Source: G963678095 sp963678095 (GTDB taxonomy: Bacteria > Bacillota > Negativicutes > Selenomonadales > Selenomonadaceae). Taken from it: a DNA stretch of 64,000 nucleotides. The position numbers were made by a program, and so were the translations under genes. This document shows, piece by piece, positions 40,172-49,644 of the stretch (its first letter is position 1; each line of letters starts with the position of its first letter). Below the pieces are notes generated by a model. The model did no database searches. It was not told where the DNA came from and saw only the letters and a program-made list of their open reading frames with translations. The stretch lies in NCBI GenBank assembly GCA_963678095.2, contig OY782746.1:2046001-2110000 (forward strand), in the 5' to 3' direction.

Positions 40172-41821
40172 TCAGACAAGGCGTTGGCCTGGCGGCGCGG
40201 ATTCCAGCGTACCATTTTTTAAAATGAGTACGCGATCGACGTATTGCAGCAGGCTGTGATCATGGGTGATCAGCAGCAGTGTCTGGTCCGGAAAGGAGGA
40301 GGTAAATGTATGCATAAAGGCATGGGCACTTATATTATCAAGGCCTGATGTCGGCTCATCGAGCAGCAAAAGCTCGGCTGGCTCAATCAGTGCCCGGGCA
40401 ATTGCCAGCCGTTGCCTTTGCCCGCCGGAAAAAAGGCTGCCATTTTCGCCGGTCTGGGTAGCGAGTTTATGCGGAAGATTTGCTACGAAATCAGCAAGCT
40501 GGGCTTTTTTCAAGGCTTCCCAAATGGCTTCATCACTGACTGACGGATAAAGCCGGCGGAAATTTTCGGCAATGGTATCGCTAAAGACGTAGGTTTGTTG
40601 GGTGATTGCCCGGAGTGACTGGCGGATTTTTTCTGGTGTGAGCTGACAATAAGGGACACCGCTCAAATACAGGCTGCCTTTTTGCGCAGTCCATAGACAG
40701 AGCAGCAGATTAAATAAAGTGCTTTTCCCGCTGCCGCTGGGACCGATAATGGCTACTTTTTCTCCGGGCTGGATCGAAAAACAAAGTTCAGAAAAAATCT
40801 GGTGCTGACCGTCATAGGAGAAAGAAATTCCATTGCAACAAAGAAGTGGTGAAGGAGCTTTTAGTCGTGCTACATCACAATTGGTGCTGGCGGGAATTTG
40901 ATTGAGTTGCAGCAGATTTTTAGCTGTGGCTTTGGCAGCGGACAGGGTCCGACAGGCCTCGGGTAGCGGCAACAAAACCTCAAGAGCTGCTTGGCTGGCC
41001 AGCAACACGACGCCCGCTGTTACCGGTGTCAACGAACCGCTGGTAATCTGTCCGATCAGGGTGGTCAGTATCCCCAGCAGGGCAGTCAGGCTGATAAAGG
41101 AAGCTACCTGCTCGATGGTTGCTGTAGATTTATCTCTTTGCCAGCGTTGGTGGGTGGTTTTTTCATTGAGCATGGCAAGCCGGGCTGTTTTTAAGGGGCC
41201 GTAGGCCGAGGTCTTCAAGGCTTCGAGGCCAAGGAAAAAATCTAGACATTCATTTTTATATGCAGCCTGCAGATCATCGGCCGCAGTAAAAGATTGTTTT
41301 GATCCGTACCAACAGCAGCAAAGACATAGCGAAAATGTGCCCAGGAGTATGAGGCTGGCGCCCGGGGAATAAAAGGAAAACAACAGTGCCGTAAACACGC
41401 TTATCAGAAATGCATGAAATAGAGGTGCAATGGCATTGAGGTAAAAGTCTTTTAGCGTGTCCATATCTTCGGTCAGCCGGTTGAGAAACATACCGATATT
41501 GCTGGGGGGCAATTTTACTGGAACGAGCTTTTCGAGCGAACTGTAAATAAAACCCCGCAGACCTGTCAGCAGGCGAAAGGTGACATCGTGTGAAAGATAG
41601 CGGTCAAGGTAGCGAAAGACGGCTCGGGAAAGGCCGCACAAGCGCACTGCAGTTATAGCCAGTGAGAGCGTGTAGAGTGGTGGCTGCAGCGCGGCGCTTG
41701 TGATTAAAAAAGCAGCAGCTGCCATCAGGCCAATGCTGCTGAGACTGCTGAGCAGCGAAATGAGAAAGGCGAATAATAGCGGCTTTAGACCGGGCCGCAA
41801 TAAACTCCAAAGAAAATTCAT
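40172..41821 (-). CDS. cydC: Heterodimeric ABC exporter CydC subunit
   Basis: With CydD it forms an ABC exporter/heme-handling protein needed to assemble cytochrome bd. The 549-residue protein has an N-terminal six-helix membrane domain (residues 1-310) and an ATPase domain: Walker A GPSGSGKST near 363, signature SGGQRQR near 466, Walker B LLLLDEPTSGLD near 485, and His of the H-loop in LLITHDHSLL near 520. The start codon overlaps the cydD stop (ATGA). It is the last gene of cydABDC and ends at the terminator shared with gltA. Confidence 0.93.
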   Translation of the reverse strand: MNFLWSLLRPGLKPLLFAFLISLLSSLSSIGLMAAAAFLITSAALQPPLYTLSLAITAVRLCGLSRAVFRYLDRYLSHDVTFRLLTGLRGFIYSSLEKLVPVKLPPSNIGMFLNRLTEDMDTLKDFYLNAIAPLFHAFLISVFTALLFSFYSPGASLILLGTFSLCLCCCWYGSKQSFTAADDLQAAYKNECLDFFLGLEALKTSAYGPLKTARLAMLNEKTTHQRWQRDKSTATIEQVASFISLTALLGILTTLIGQITSGSLTPVTAGVVLLASQAALEVLLPLPEACRTLSAAKATAKNLLQLNQIPASTNCDVARLKAPSPLLCCNGISFSYDGQHQIFSELCFSIQPGEKVAIIGPSGSGKSTLFNLLLCLWTAQKGSLYLSGVPYCQLTPEKIRQSLRAITQQTYVFSDTIAENFRRLYPSVSDEAIWEALKKAQLADFVANLPHKLATQTGENGSLFSGGQRQRLAIARALIEPAELLLLDEPTSGLDNISAHAFMHTFTSSFPDQTLLLITHDHSLLQYVDRVLILKNGTLESAPPGQRLV

Positions 41822-43530
41822 AAGCGCACCTCCCCGCTTTGCAGCAGCTCAAAATAATGGCCCCTTTTGCCAAGTAGTTCTTTGTGGCTGCCGGATTCAA
41901 TGATTTTACCGCCGTCGAGGACAAGGATCAGGGCAGAGGTTTTAACCACAGTAAGGCGATGCGCCGAGATGAGGACGGTTTTTCCCCGGGCGAGTTTTTC
42001 GATTGATTCCAAAATTTGTTGACCGGTTTCCTCGTCGAGACTGGCGGTCGGTTCGTCAAGAAGTAGTACCGGGCGATCCTGTAAAAACGCGCGGGCAATC
42101 GCCAGTCGTTGTGCCTGCCCCCCGCTGAGTTGATGTCCGCTACCAAGGGGAGTATCATAGCCCTGCGGCAGACTTACTATAAAGTCGTGCAGGTGGGCGG
42201 CCTTCGCGGCCTCTATAATAGCAGCCGCTTCCGCAGGCTGCCCCAGCGAGATATTCTCTGCTACGGAAGCGGAAAATATATGAGGCATTTGTGGCACATA
42301 GGAGATTTGCTGGCGCCAGGTATCACCATCAAATGTGGCAGCATCGTTATCGTCGATTAGAATTCGGCCTTGATCGGGATGTATAAATTGGAGAATTAAT
42401 TGAAAAATCGTCGATTTGCCAGCCCCGCTACGGCCGACGATAGCGGTGATTTTTCCCGGTGGAAGTGTCAGAGATATCTTGTCGACAGCATTTTGGTGTT
42501 CGTGCCCATAGGAAAATGAAATATTTTCCAGACGTATTGTCGGCGAGTTCTTCCCCTGGTAGGCTGGCTTGGCGGATACGGCTGAACCGGTTAGTCTGGC
42601 ATAAATTTTATCGGCAGCCGCCAAGGCGGTCATAGCCTGGTGGAAGGCAGTGCCACTTTGGCGCAGCGGACGGTAGAATTCGGGGGCAAGCAGTAAGGCG
42701 AAAAGACCGGTTTCAAAGGACAATGTGCCATTTAACAGGCGCAGCCCGACAAGTACAGCGACAACGGCGATGCTCAGCGTGGCCGTCAGTTCAAGGGCAA
42801 ATGCCGAAAGAAAGGCAATACGCAGTACTTTTAGTGTGGCCTCACGAAAATCATGTCCAAGCTGTTCCACTAATGCCAACTGCTGCTGACTGCGGTTGAA
42901 AATTTTCAATGTCGGCAGTCCCTGCAGCAGCTCCGTGAAACTGCGCCCCATGGCCGATAAAGTCTGCCACTGGCGCGCACTGGCCGTAGCGCAGAGTTTC
43001 CCGATCAGATAGAGGAAAAAAGGCAGCAAGGGTGCGGTCAGGGCAAAAACGGCGCCTGTAAGCGGGTCGAGTGGCAATACAGACAATAATAACAGCAATG
43101 GCAGGACCGCGACCATGACCATCTGCGGCAGAAACTGGCTGAAGTAGGGATCGGTATGGTCAACGCCACTGGTCATCAGCAGGACAAAATCGCCGCTATC
43201 CTGATAGCCTGTTTGCTGGGGGCCATCCTGAAGGAGTTTAGCTGTCAGACGCCAGCGAAGAGCTGTCTGCACGGCCAAGGAAAGTTTTTTGGCCCTTAGC
43301 TGAAGCTGTCGTTCGCTATAGAGTCGAAGGGCAGCAAGCAAAAGCAGCACCAAAAGAAAAGGTGCTGCTTTTGTTAGGCTGAGTCCGGCAAAAAAGGCAT
43401 TAGCGCAGGTTTTGGCAAGGAGCCAGGTGAAGGCACCAATGCACAGTGCATTTAAAGCGCTCAGCGCGGTTAAGCCGGCAATGCTTTGTTTGTGCGGCCG
43501 CAACTCGGCCGCCAGGGGATGTTTCATCAT
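41818..43530 (-). CDS. cydD: Heterodimeric ABC exporter CydD subunit
   Basis: Partner of CydC, about 570 residues, with an N-terminal membrane domain of six helices and a C-terminal ATPase. Walker A is VGRSGAGKST near residue 365, the signature LSGGQAQR near 465, and Walker B VLLLDEPTASLDEE near 487. Family members move glutathione or cysteine, or handle heme, during cytochrome bd assembly. The start is a little uncertain: ATG 43530 or 43527 after GGAG, with a TTG at 43539 overlapping the cydB stop. It is translated in one run with cydB and cydC. Confidence 0.93.
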   Translation of the reverse strand: MMKHPLAAELRPHKQSIAGLTALSALNALCIGAFTWLLAKTCANAFFAGLSLTKAAPFLLVLLLLAALRLYSERQLQLRAKKLSLAVQTALRWRLTAKLLQDGPQQTGYQDSGDFVLLMTSGVDHTDPYFSQFLPQMVMVAVLPLLLLLSVLPLDPLTGAVFALTAPLLPFFLYLIGKLCATASARQWQTLSAMGRSFTELLQGLPTLKIFNRSQQQLALVEQLGHDFREATLKVLRIAFLSAFALELTATLSIAVVAVLVGLRLLNGTLSFETGLFALLLAPEFYRPLRQSGTAFHQAMTALAAADKIYARLTGSAVSAKPAYQGKNSPTIRLENISFSYGHEHQNAVDKISLTLPPGKITAIVGRSGAGKSTIFQLILQFIHPDQGRILIDDNDAATFDGDTWRQQISYVPQMPHIFSASVAENISLGQPAEAAAIIEAAKAAHLHDFIVSLPQGYDTPLGSGHQLSGGQAQRLAIARAFLQDRPVLLLDEPTASLDEETGQQILESIEKLARGKTVLISAHRLTVVKTSALILVLDGGKIIESGSHKELLGKRGHYFELLQSGEVRL

Positions 43531-43535
43531 ATAAA

Positions 43536-44543
43536 TCAATACTCCAAGTGTTTTTCGTTGATGCGTTTACGGAAAATCCAATAGGTCCAGCCCTGATAAA
43601 TTAGAACAACCGGCAAAATACAGAAGGCGGCAATTGTCATAATCTGCAGGGTATAAGCCGAGGAGGAAGAGTTATAAATGGTAAGGCTCCATTCGGGGTT
43701 GAGGCTCGACACCATCAGCCGTGGGAAAAGAGCGGTAAAGAAGGCCGCTGTTGTGCTGACAATAGCCAGGGAGCTCAAAGTGAAGCCGATGGTGTCTTTT
43801 TTTCCAGCGCTGGCAGCGATCGCGGCCAGGAAAAAGGCGGCTGCCGCAAAGAATAAAGCCATCGCCACAGGTTTAGTAAACAGGTCAGTGGCGGATGCCG
43901 TCATGCCCATGAACAGTACAAAAACCAGAGCGGTCATAAGACCGATTTTTTTGGCTAGGCGGCGCAGGGCCTCCACCTTTTCGGACTGATCCAGGCGCAA
44001 TGTTAGAAAAGATGCCCCGTGGAAGGTGAAGACGAGAAAGAAGGTCAGGCCACCAATTACTGTGTAGGGAGTGAGCAGATCAAAAAAGGTGCCGGTGTAA
44101 ATCATTTGGCCGTTGATGCGCATCCCCTGCAAAAGATTGGTGACGACAATACCCCAGAGCAGAGCCGGCACAGCACTGCCGAAGAATATGAGCCAATCCC
44201 AGCAGCTGCGCCAGCAGGCGGATTCGTGTTTGCTGCGGAATTCAAAGCCAGCCCCGCGGACAATCAAGGCCAGCAGGAGCAAAAAGAGAGCCAGATAAAA
44301 GCCGCTGAACATTGTGGCATAAACGTGCGGGAAGGCAGCAAACAAAGCCCCGCCGGCTGTTATCATCCAGACTTCATTGCCATCCCAAACCGGAGCAATG
44401 CTTTGCAATAAAATTCGGCGGTCTGTATCATTGCGGGCAGCAAACGGGAGTAGAATGCCGACGCCATAGTCAAAACCCTCAAGGAAAAAGAAGCCGGCAA
44501 ATAAAACTGTGATTAAAATAAACCAAAGAACATTTAAATCCAT
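43536..44543 (-). CDS. cydB: Cytochrome bd ubiquinol/menaquinol oxidase subunit II
   Basis: Membrane subunit II of the bd-type quinol oxidase, 335 residues with eight helices, the normal size. The N-terminus has WFILITVLFAGFFFLEGFDYGVG and the segment APVWDGNEVWMITAGGALFAAFP near residue 50, both characteristic. It supports heme binding by CydA and proton uptake. The start ATG 44543 shares bases with the cydA stop; GGGGGGAG at the end of cydA is the ribosome site. In an anaerobe the complex most likely removes oxygen or supports micro-oxic respiration; this is inference. Confidence 0.96.
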   Translation of the reverse strand: MDLNVLWFILITVLFAGFFFLEGFDYGVGILLPFAARNDTDRRILLQSIAPVWDGNEVWMITAGGALFAAFPHVYATMFSGFYLALFLLLLALIVRGAGFEFRSKHESACWRSCWDWLIFFGSAVPALLWGIVVTNLLQGMRINGQMIYTGTFFDLLTPYTVIGGLTFFLVFTFHGASFLTLRLDQSEKVEALRRLAKKIGLMTALVFVLFMGMTASATDLFTKPVAMALFFAAAAFFLAAIAASAGKKDTIGFTLSSLAIVSTTAAFFTALFPRLMVSSLNPEWSLTIYNSSSSAYTLQIMTIAAFCILPVVLIYQGWTYWIFRKRINEKHLEY

Positions 44544-45904
44544 TAGTTTCTCCCCCCTTCAGATGCTGGGCTGGAATCTTTTTGAATGAATTTCACAGCA
44601 ATGTAGATCGCGGCAATTGCCAATAGCAGATAGACGAGGGTAAAGCCGATCATTGTCAACCAAACTTCGGACGATGTAAGATTCGGCGATACGGCAGCGC
44701 CTGTCTTTTGCAGCCCGGTCACAATCCACGGCTGCCGGCCGGCTTCCGTGACGTACCAGCCAAAAGAGTTGGCGATATAGGGCAGGGGCAGCATTGCTAC
44801 CAGCAGTTTAAGGAATACTTTCTGCGACCAGAGTTTCTTTCTGATCAACAGCCAGCCGGCAGCAAGAAGACCGCCTGTCAGAATTACACCAGCGGCAATC
44901 ATGATGCGGAAACTCCAAAACATATTTTGGACATCAGGAATGTAGTAGCCAGGGCCATACTGTCTTACGGCTGCCTGTTGCAGTTCCTTGATGCCTTTGA
45001 TTTCTCCTTGTGGTTCATTGTAGACGAGAAAGGACAGGGCCTTTGGCACACCAAGCTCAAAGGAATTTTTTTGCTGTTTGGTATCAATTGCGGCCACAAT
45101 CCCGAAGGGCGCCGGATCGGCCGTTTCCCAAAGGGCTTCAACTGAGGCGAGTTTCATGGGCTGGACACGGGCAATGTACTGTGTGTGCAGATGTCCGGTT
45201 CCCATGACGGCAAACAACCCCGCAAGAGCGTAGACAAGCCCGAATTTCAAGCTTGTTTGAAATTTTTCACTGCTGCTTCGCTGCAGAAGCTTATAGGCAC
45301 TGACAGCAACTACCAGCGCGCCGCTCGTGACGATGCCAGAAAAAAAAGTATGTGTATATTGTCCGAATACATAAGGGTTTGTAATTAGTGCCAGAAAATC
45401 GTTCATCTCAGCCCGGCCGTTATTTAAAACAAATCCAACGGGATGCTGCATAAACGAGTTGGCTACTAAAATCCAAAAAGCCGATAAATTGCTGGCAAAA
45501 GCGACAATCCAAATCGTCAGGCAGTGTAGGCGTGGAGACAACCTATCCCAGCCGAACATCCAGATGCCGAGGAAGGTAGATTCAAGGAAGAAGGCTGTCA
45601 GTGCTTCCAGTGCCAGCGGAGCTCCGAAAATATCGCCCATAAAGCGGGAATATTCAGACCAATTCATGCCGAAATGAAATTCCTGGACGATACCAGTTAC
45701 CACTCCCATAGAAAAATTAATCAAGAATAGCGTGCCAAAAAAGCGGACAAGTGAGAGCGTATGCTGGCTGCGAGTCTTCACATAATGCGTTTCCAACAAG
45801 GCGATAAAGATCGACAGGCCGAGCGTTACCGGGATGAAGAAAAAATGATAGATCGTGGTGATGGCAAACTGCCATCGCGAAAGCATAAGCGGGTCGATGC
45901 TCAT
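44543..45904 (-). CDS. cydA: Cytochrome bd quinol oxidase subunit I
   Basis: The catalytic heme subunit reducing O2 to water with quinol electrons. The 453-residue length indicates the short-Q-loop type found in Firmicutes. H20 in TTIYHFFFIP is the counterpart of the axial heme ligand His19 of E. coli. FSMGVVTGIVQEFHFGMNW near residue 63 and EAGRQPW near residue 383 are signature segments. The ATG 45904 follows AAAGGA. The promoter TTGAAC-17-TATAAT lies about 50 bases upstream. First gene of cydABDC; the copper operon lies just upstream on the same strand but is separated by a strong terminator. Confidence 0.97.
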   Translation of the reverse strand: MSIDPLMLSRWQFAITTIYHFFFIPVTLGLSIFIALLETHYVKTRSQHTLSLVRFFGTLFLINFSMGVVTGIVQEFHFGMNWSEYSRFMGDIFGAPLALEALTAFFLESTFLGIWMFGWDRLSPRLHCLTIWIVAFASNLSAFWILVANSFMQHPVGFVLNNGRAEMNDFLALITNPYVFGQYTHTFFSGIVTSGALVVAVSAYKLLQRSSSEKFQTSLKFGLVYALAGLFAVMGTGHLHTQYIARVQPMKLASVEALWETADPAPFGIVAAIDTKQQKNSFELGVPKALSFLVYNEPQGEIKGIKELQQAAVRQYGPGYYIPDVQNMFWSFRIMIAAGVILTGGLLAAGWLLIRKKLWSQKVFLKLLVAMLPLPYIANSFGWYVTEAGRQPWIVTGLQKTGAAVSPNLTSSEVWLTMIGFTLVYLLLAIAAIYIAVKFIQKDSSPASEGGRN

Positions 45905-45950
45905 GGAAAATCATTCCTTTCTAATATATAGGATTATCTATTATAATATA

Positions 45951-45979
45951 ATTATAAGTCAGACGTTTGACGAGTTCAA
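45951..45979 (-). promoter_or_regulatory. cydABDC promoter
   Basis: On the minus strand TTGAAC (45979-45974), a 17-base spacer and TATAAT (45956-45951). I see no Rex- or Fnr-like operator next to it. Confidence 0.82.
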
Positions 45980-46010
45980 TAGAAATGGAATAAAAAACAA
46001 ATAAAAACAG

Positions 46011-46063
46011 AAAAAGACAGCCATCTGACAGACAGATTCGATGATTTGTCTGTCAGATGGCTG
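46011..46063 (-). terminator. Terminator of the copA-copZ operon
   Basis: A 17-bp perfect stem, 46018-46034 with 46047-46063, followed on the minus strand by TCTTTTTCTG. Confidence 0.9.
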
Positions 46064-46080
46064 CCTTTTTTCAGCGATTT

Positions 46081-46284
46081 CTATTCAATGCGAATTACAT
46101 CATAGCCTTCCTCTTCGATGACGGCGGTGAGGGCATCGTCGCTTGCCGACCCTTCAATTAACGCGTATTTGCCGCTGAGGCTGACCTCGAGCACACGTCC
46201 GACGCCGTCAAGCGCCTCGAGGGCTTCGCGGACATGAGCGGTACAGTGATCACAGCTCATACCATCAATATATATTTTTTTCAT
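46081..46284 (-). CDS. copZ: Copper chaperone CopZ-like (heavy-metal-associated domain)
   Basis: A 67-residue cytoplasmic metal chaperone. It has one HMA domain with the metal-binding GMSCDHC at residues 8-14 and the usual ferredoxin-like beta-alpha-beta pattern. It probably carries Cu(I) to CopA. The ATG 46284 follows AAAGGAGGAA. It starts 15 bases after copA, in one operon, and ends at a strong hairpin. No CsoR or CopY regulator gene is nearby. Confidence 0.9.
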   Translation of the reverse strand: MKKIYIDGMSCDHCTAHVREALEALDGVGRVLEVSLSGKYALIEGSASDDALTAVIEEEGYDVIRIE

Positions 46285-46299
46285 CAGATATTCCTCCTT

Positions 46300-48525
46300 T
46301 TATTTCATCGGATCAAATTTGAATTTTCGCAGTCGCAGGGCATTGGCAAGCACGGAAACGGAGCTGAGGCTCATCGCGGCAGCAGCGATCATCGGATTGA
46401 GCAGCGGCCCGCCGAAACTATAAAGCAGGCCCATTGCCACAGGTAGCCCAATGATATTATAGCCAAACGCCCAAGCCAGATTTTCCCGGATGTTTTTCAT
46501 GGCTGCTCGGCTGAGCCGGATGGCGGCAACGACATCGCGCAGATCGTTGTGCATCAACACGATGTCGGCACTTTCGATCGCGACATCTGTGCCCGAACCG
46601 ATGGCCATGCCAACATCTGCCCGGACCAGTGCGGGAGCATCATTTATGCCGTCGCCCACCATGGCTACGGTTCGTCCGCGAGCCTGTAACAGTTGAATTT
46701 CGCGAGCTTTGTCTTCGGGCAGTACGCCGGCGCGCACTTGGATGATGCCGGCTTGACGGGCAATTGTAAGTGCGGTCTGCTCATTATCTCCGGTCAACAT
46801 GATAACGTCGAGCCCTAACGTTCTCAGGTCGGCAATCGCTTCGCGGCTGCCCGATTTTATCCTGTCAGCTACGGCAATAATGCCCTTACAGGTTGGGCCG
46901 AGGGCCACAAACATCGGCGTTTTTCCTTCAGCGGCAAGTTCAAAGGCATTTTTACTGAGCGATTTACTGATGGTAATGCCTTCTTCTTCTAGCCAGGATT
47001 GCTTCCCTACCCGCAGGGCCTGTGAATTCATTAAGGCCTCAATTCCTTTACCGGGAATTGACAGAAATGCAGCGACTGACTGTAATGGAAGATTTTTCTT
47101 TTTAGCTTCCTCACAGATCGCCCGACCGAGCGGGTGCTCGGAGCCTCTTTCGATGCTGGCGGCGAGTGTCAGCAGAGACAACTGGCCAATGCCTTCTGTG
47201 ATAATATCGGTGACAAATGGCCGGCCTTCTGTTATGGTTCCGGTTTTGTCGAAGACGACAGTGTCGACATGATGGGCAGTCTCAAGCGCCGGACCGCTTT
47301 TGAGCAGAATACCATTTTCAGCGCCTTTGCCGGAGGCAACCATAATTGCCGTTGGCGTAGCCAGGCCAAGCGCGCAGGGACAGGCAATGATTAAGACCGT
47401 AATGAAAATAGTCAGGGCAAAGAGTGGCGATTCCCCGGCAAGCAGCCAGGCAATGGCCGATATCACTGCCAGCAGCATGACAATGGGCACAAAATAGGCG
47501 GCTACGGTGTCGGCGAGTTTGGCGATGGGGGCTTTTGACCCCTGGGCATCTTCCACAATTTTTATAATGCGGGCCAGAGCGGTGGCATCGCCAACCTCGG
47601 TTGCCTTATATTTAAAAAATCCGCTTGTATTAATTGAAGCACCAATGACTTTATCACCGAGTTGCTTTTCGACGGGCAGGGATTCTCCCGTCAGCAGCGA
47701 TTCGTCGATGGCTGTAGACCCTTCAATAATTTCGCCATCGACGGGCAGTGCTTCACCTGGTTTGACGACAATGATATCCCCGCATTGCAGCTCGGCTGCG
47801 GCAATGTTTTTTTCTTCACCGTCAACCAAAACGACAGCTGTTTTCGGGGCCAGATTTAAGAGCGCTTTAATGGCCCCGGCAGTTTTGTCCTTGGCCAGCG
47901 TTTCGAGATATTTTCCCAGTGCGATCAGGGCGAGAATCGTGCCGGCTGATTCAAAGTAAAGGTGCATCGCATAATCGGTATTGCCCCAAGCGATTTCTAG
48001 GGTGCCAAAGAGACTGTAAGCAATAGCGGCGCTCGTACTGACCGCGACCAGAGAATCCATATTGGGACTGAGCTGCACCAGCGTGCGAAAGCCAATGGTA
48101 TAAAATTTATAATTGGCCAGGGAAATTGGCAGGACCAGCGTTAGCTGGACCAAGGCAAAGATGAGAGGATTGATTGCCGGATCAATTGTTTCCGGCAGCT
48201 TGAGCCCCAGCATATGTCCCATTGAAACAGCGAGCAGAAGGCCGGCAAATGCTAAGGAAAGTAAGAGCAGCAGCAGTTGCCTTGCCCGGCTGGAAGCTGG
48301 TTTTGCCGCGACTTTATCCTCAAGAATACTATAGCCTGATTTTTCTACAGCCATCCGGACACCCTCCCAGGAAAGCTGGGTTTCATCAATTTCTGCGGTC
48401 AGGGTTTCAGTCGCAAAATTTACCGTGGCGGTTTCAATGCCGGGCGTTTTTTTTAACCGGCGCTCGATGCGGCTGGCACAAGCCGTGCAGCTCATCCCAC
48501 CGATTTTTAAAGTCTTTTTGTTCAT
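46300..48525 (-). CDS. copA: Copper-translocating P1B-type ATPase
   Basis: Exports Cu(I) from the cytoplasm at the cost of ATP. The 741-residue protein has one N-terminal HMA domain (GMSCTAC, residues 10-16), eight membrane helices, the transport motif CPC at 382-384, the phosphorylated Asp in DKTGT at 426-430, the HP motif SEHPLG near 470, and GDGIND near residue 638. MSLSSVSVLANALRL in the last helix region is typical for copper specificity. The ATG 48525 follows GGGAGGAA. It is followed by copZ. A Fur-like box lies upstream; no copper-sensing regulator adjoins. Confidence 0.95.
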   Translation of the reverse strand: MNKKTLKIGGMSCTACASRIERRLKKTPGIETATVNFATETLTAEIDETQLSWEGVRMAVEKSGYSILEDKVAAKPASSRARQLLLLLLSLAFAGLLLAVSMGHMLGLKLPETIDPAINPLIFALVQLTLVLPISLANYKFYTIGFRTLVQLSPNMDSLVAVSTSAAIAYSLFGTLEIAWGNTDYAMHLYFESAGTILALIALGKYLETLAKDKTAGAIKALLNLAPKTAVVLVDGEEKNIAAAELQCGDIIVVKPGEALPVDGEIIEGSTAIDESLLTGESLPVEKQLGDKVIGASINTSGFFKYKATEVGDATALARIIKIVEDAQGSKAPIAKLADTVAAYFVPIVMLLAVISAIAWLLAGESPLFALTIFITVLIIACPCALGLATPTAIMVASGKGAENGILLKSGPALETAHHVDTVVFDKTGTITEGRPFVTDIITEGIGQLSLLTLAASIERGSEHPLGRAICEEAKKKNLPLQSVAAFLSIPGKGIEALMNSQALRVGKQSWLEEEGITISKSLSKNAFELAAEGKTPMFVALGPTCKGIIAVADRIKSGSREAIADLRTLGLDVIMLTGDNEQTALTIARQAGIIQVRAGVLPEDKAREIQLLQARGRTVAMVGDGINDAPALVRADVGMAIGSGTDVAIESADIVLMHNDLRDVVAAIRLSRAAMKNIRENLAWAFGYNIIGLPVAMGLLYSFGGPLLNPMIAAAAMSLSSVSVLANALRLRKFKFDPMK

Positions 48526-48610
48526 ATAAATTCCTCCCGTCAGCTTTTGGACAGGCTGGCGTATCTTTGTTTTGATATTTTATCGATAGGGACAGACTGT
48601 GTTCCTTTAC

Positions 48611-48656
48611 ATTATAATATATTTTCCTCGCCTGCGCTATTTGAAAACCATTATCA
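48611..48656 (-). promoter_or_regulatory. copA promoter -10 with a Fur-box-like sequence upstream
   Basis: On the minus strand TATAAT at 48616-48611, with TGATAATGGTTTTCA at 48656-48642 upstream. This matches 12 of 14 fixed positions of the 7-1-7 Fur consensus TGATAATNATTATCA. No good -35 is seen, so an activator or another regulator may be needed. Confidence 0.4.
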
Positions 48657-48710
48657 TACACTAAGGGGAAATTGTCAAGCTCGACCAAACATCAATTCTT
48701 AAGGAAATAC

Positions 48711-48739
48711 TTGCTGATTTACCCAAAAATTGATAAAAT
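48711..48739 (+). promoter_or_regulatory. ispE promoter
   Basis: TTGCTG (48711-48716), a 17-base spacer and TAAAAT (48734-48739). Confidence 0.65.
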
Positions 48740-48776
48740 TCTACATAGAATTAAATAGAAACTGGATGTGCTGAAA

Positions 48777-49634
48777 ATGCTGAAGATAAATGCGTATGCA
48801 AAAATAAATTTAACCCTTGATATTCTGGGGAAGAGGGATGATGGCTATCATGAGGTGGCCATGATCATGCAGAGTGTGGGACTGGCTGATGAAATATGTC
48901 TAGAAAAACAGGCAAGGGGGATTGAGCTTGTTTGTGATAAGCCGGGGCTGCCGGTTGATTCTCGTAATTTAGCGTATAGGGCCGCGGAGCTTGTGCTTAC
49001 TACATATAAAATTGCCAGTGGAGTGCATATCGGACTGAAAAAAAGAATCCCGATGGCGGCGGGACTGGCTGGGGGGAGTGCGGATGCGGCGGCTGTTTTG
49101 CGGGGGCTGAACGAACTGTTTTCCCTGCAGCTGACGCCAGAGCAGCTCTGTGCTTTAGGGGAAAAACTTGGCTCCGATGTACCGTTTTGCATTTGTGGCG
49201 GGACCATGCTGGCCGAGGGGCGCGGCGAACGGCTGACCCGTCTGCCGGATATGCCGGAATGCTTTGTTGTTTTGGCCAAACCGGCAGCGGATGTATCAAC
49301 TGCCTGGGTTTATCAGAACTATAAGTCGGAGCAGGTTGCCGTTCATCCGGCGACAAGGGCTGTAATCGATTGTCTTGAAAGCGGAGACCTCAATGGAATC
49401 AGTCAATTGTTGTGCAATGTGCTCGAAAGTGTTACTATTAATAAGTATGAAGAAATTCAAAAGTATAAGACAATTATGTGTAAATGCGGCGCCCTGGCGA
49501 GTCTGATGTCGGGCAGTGGCTCAACGGTATTTGCTTTGGCGGCGACAGAGCAGCAGGCCAGTGCCATTGCCGCTGAATTGACAAAAAAGACTGCAGCACA
49601 GGTATTTGTGACCAAGACCATTAGCAGAAATTGA
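48777..49634 (+). CDS. ispE: 4-diphosphocytidyl-2-C-methyl-D-erythritol kinase
   Basis: Fourth step of the MEP pathway to isoprenoids: phosphorylates CDP-methylerythritol. The protein has 285 residues (288 if the GTG at 48768 is used). It shows the GHMP-kinase fold: AYAKINLTLDILGKRDDGYHEV at the N-terminus with the catalytic Lys, the ATP-binding IPMAAGLAGGSADAAA near residue 92, GSDVPFCICGG near 136, and SLMSGSGSTVFAL near 242. The ribosome site is weak. GntR follows after 10 bases. Its position after rsmA matches Bacillus once the inserted genes are ignored. Confidence 0.95.
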   Translation: MLKINAYAKINLTLDILGKRDDGYHEVAMIMQSVGLADEICLEKQARGIELVCDKPGLPVDSRNLAYRAAELVLTTYKIASGVHIGLKKRIPMAAGLAGGSADAAAVLRGLNELFSLQLTPEQLCALGEKLGSDVPFCICGGTMLAEGRGERLTRLPDMPECFVVLAKPAADVSTAWVYQNYKSEQVAVHPATRAVIDCLESGDLNGISQLLCNVLESVTINKYEEIQKYKTIMCKCGALASLMSGSGSTVFALAATEQQASAIAAELTKKTAAQVFVTKTISRN

Positions 49635-49644
49635 GGGGTTAAAG

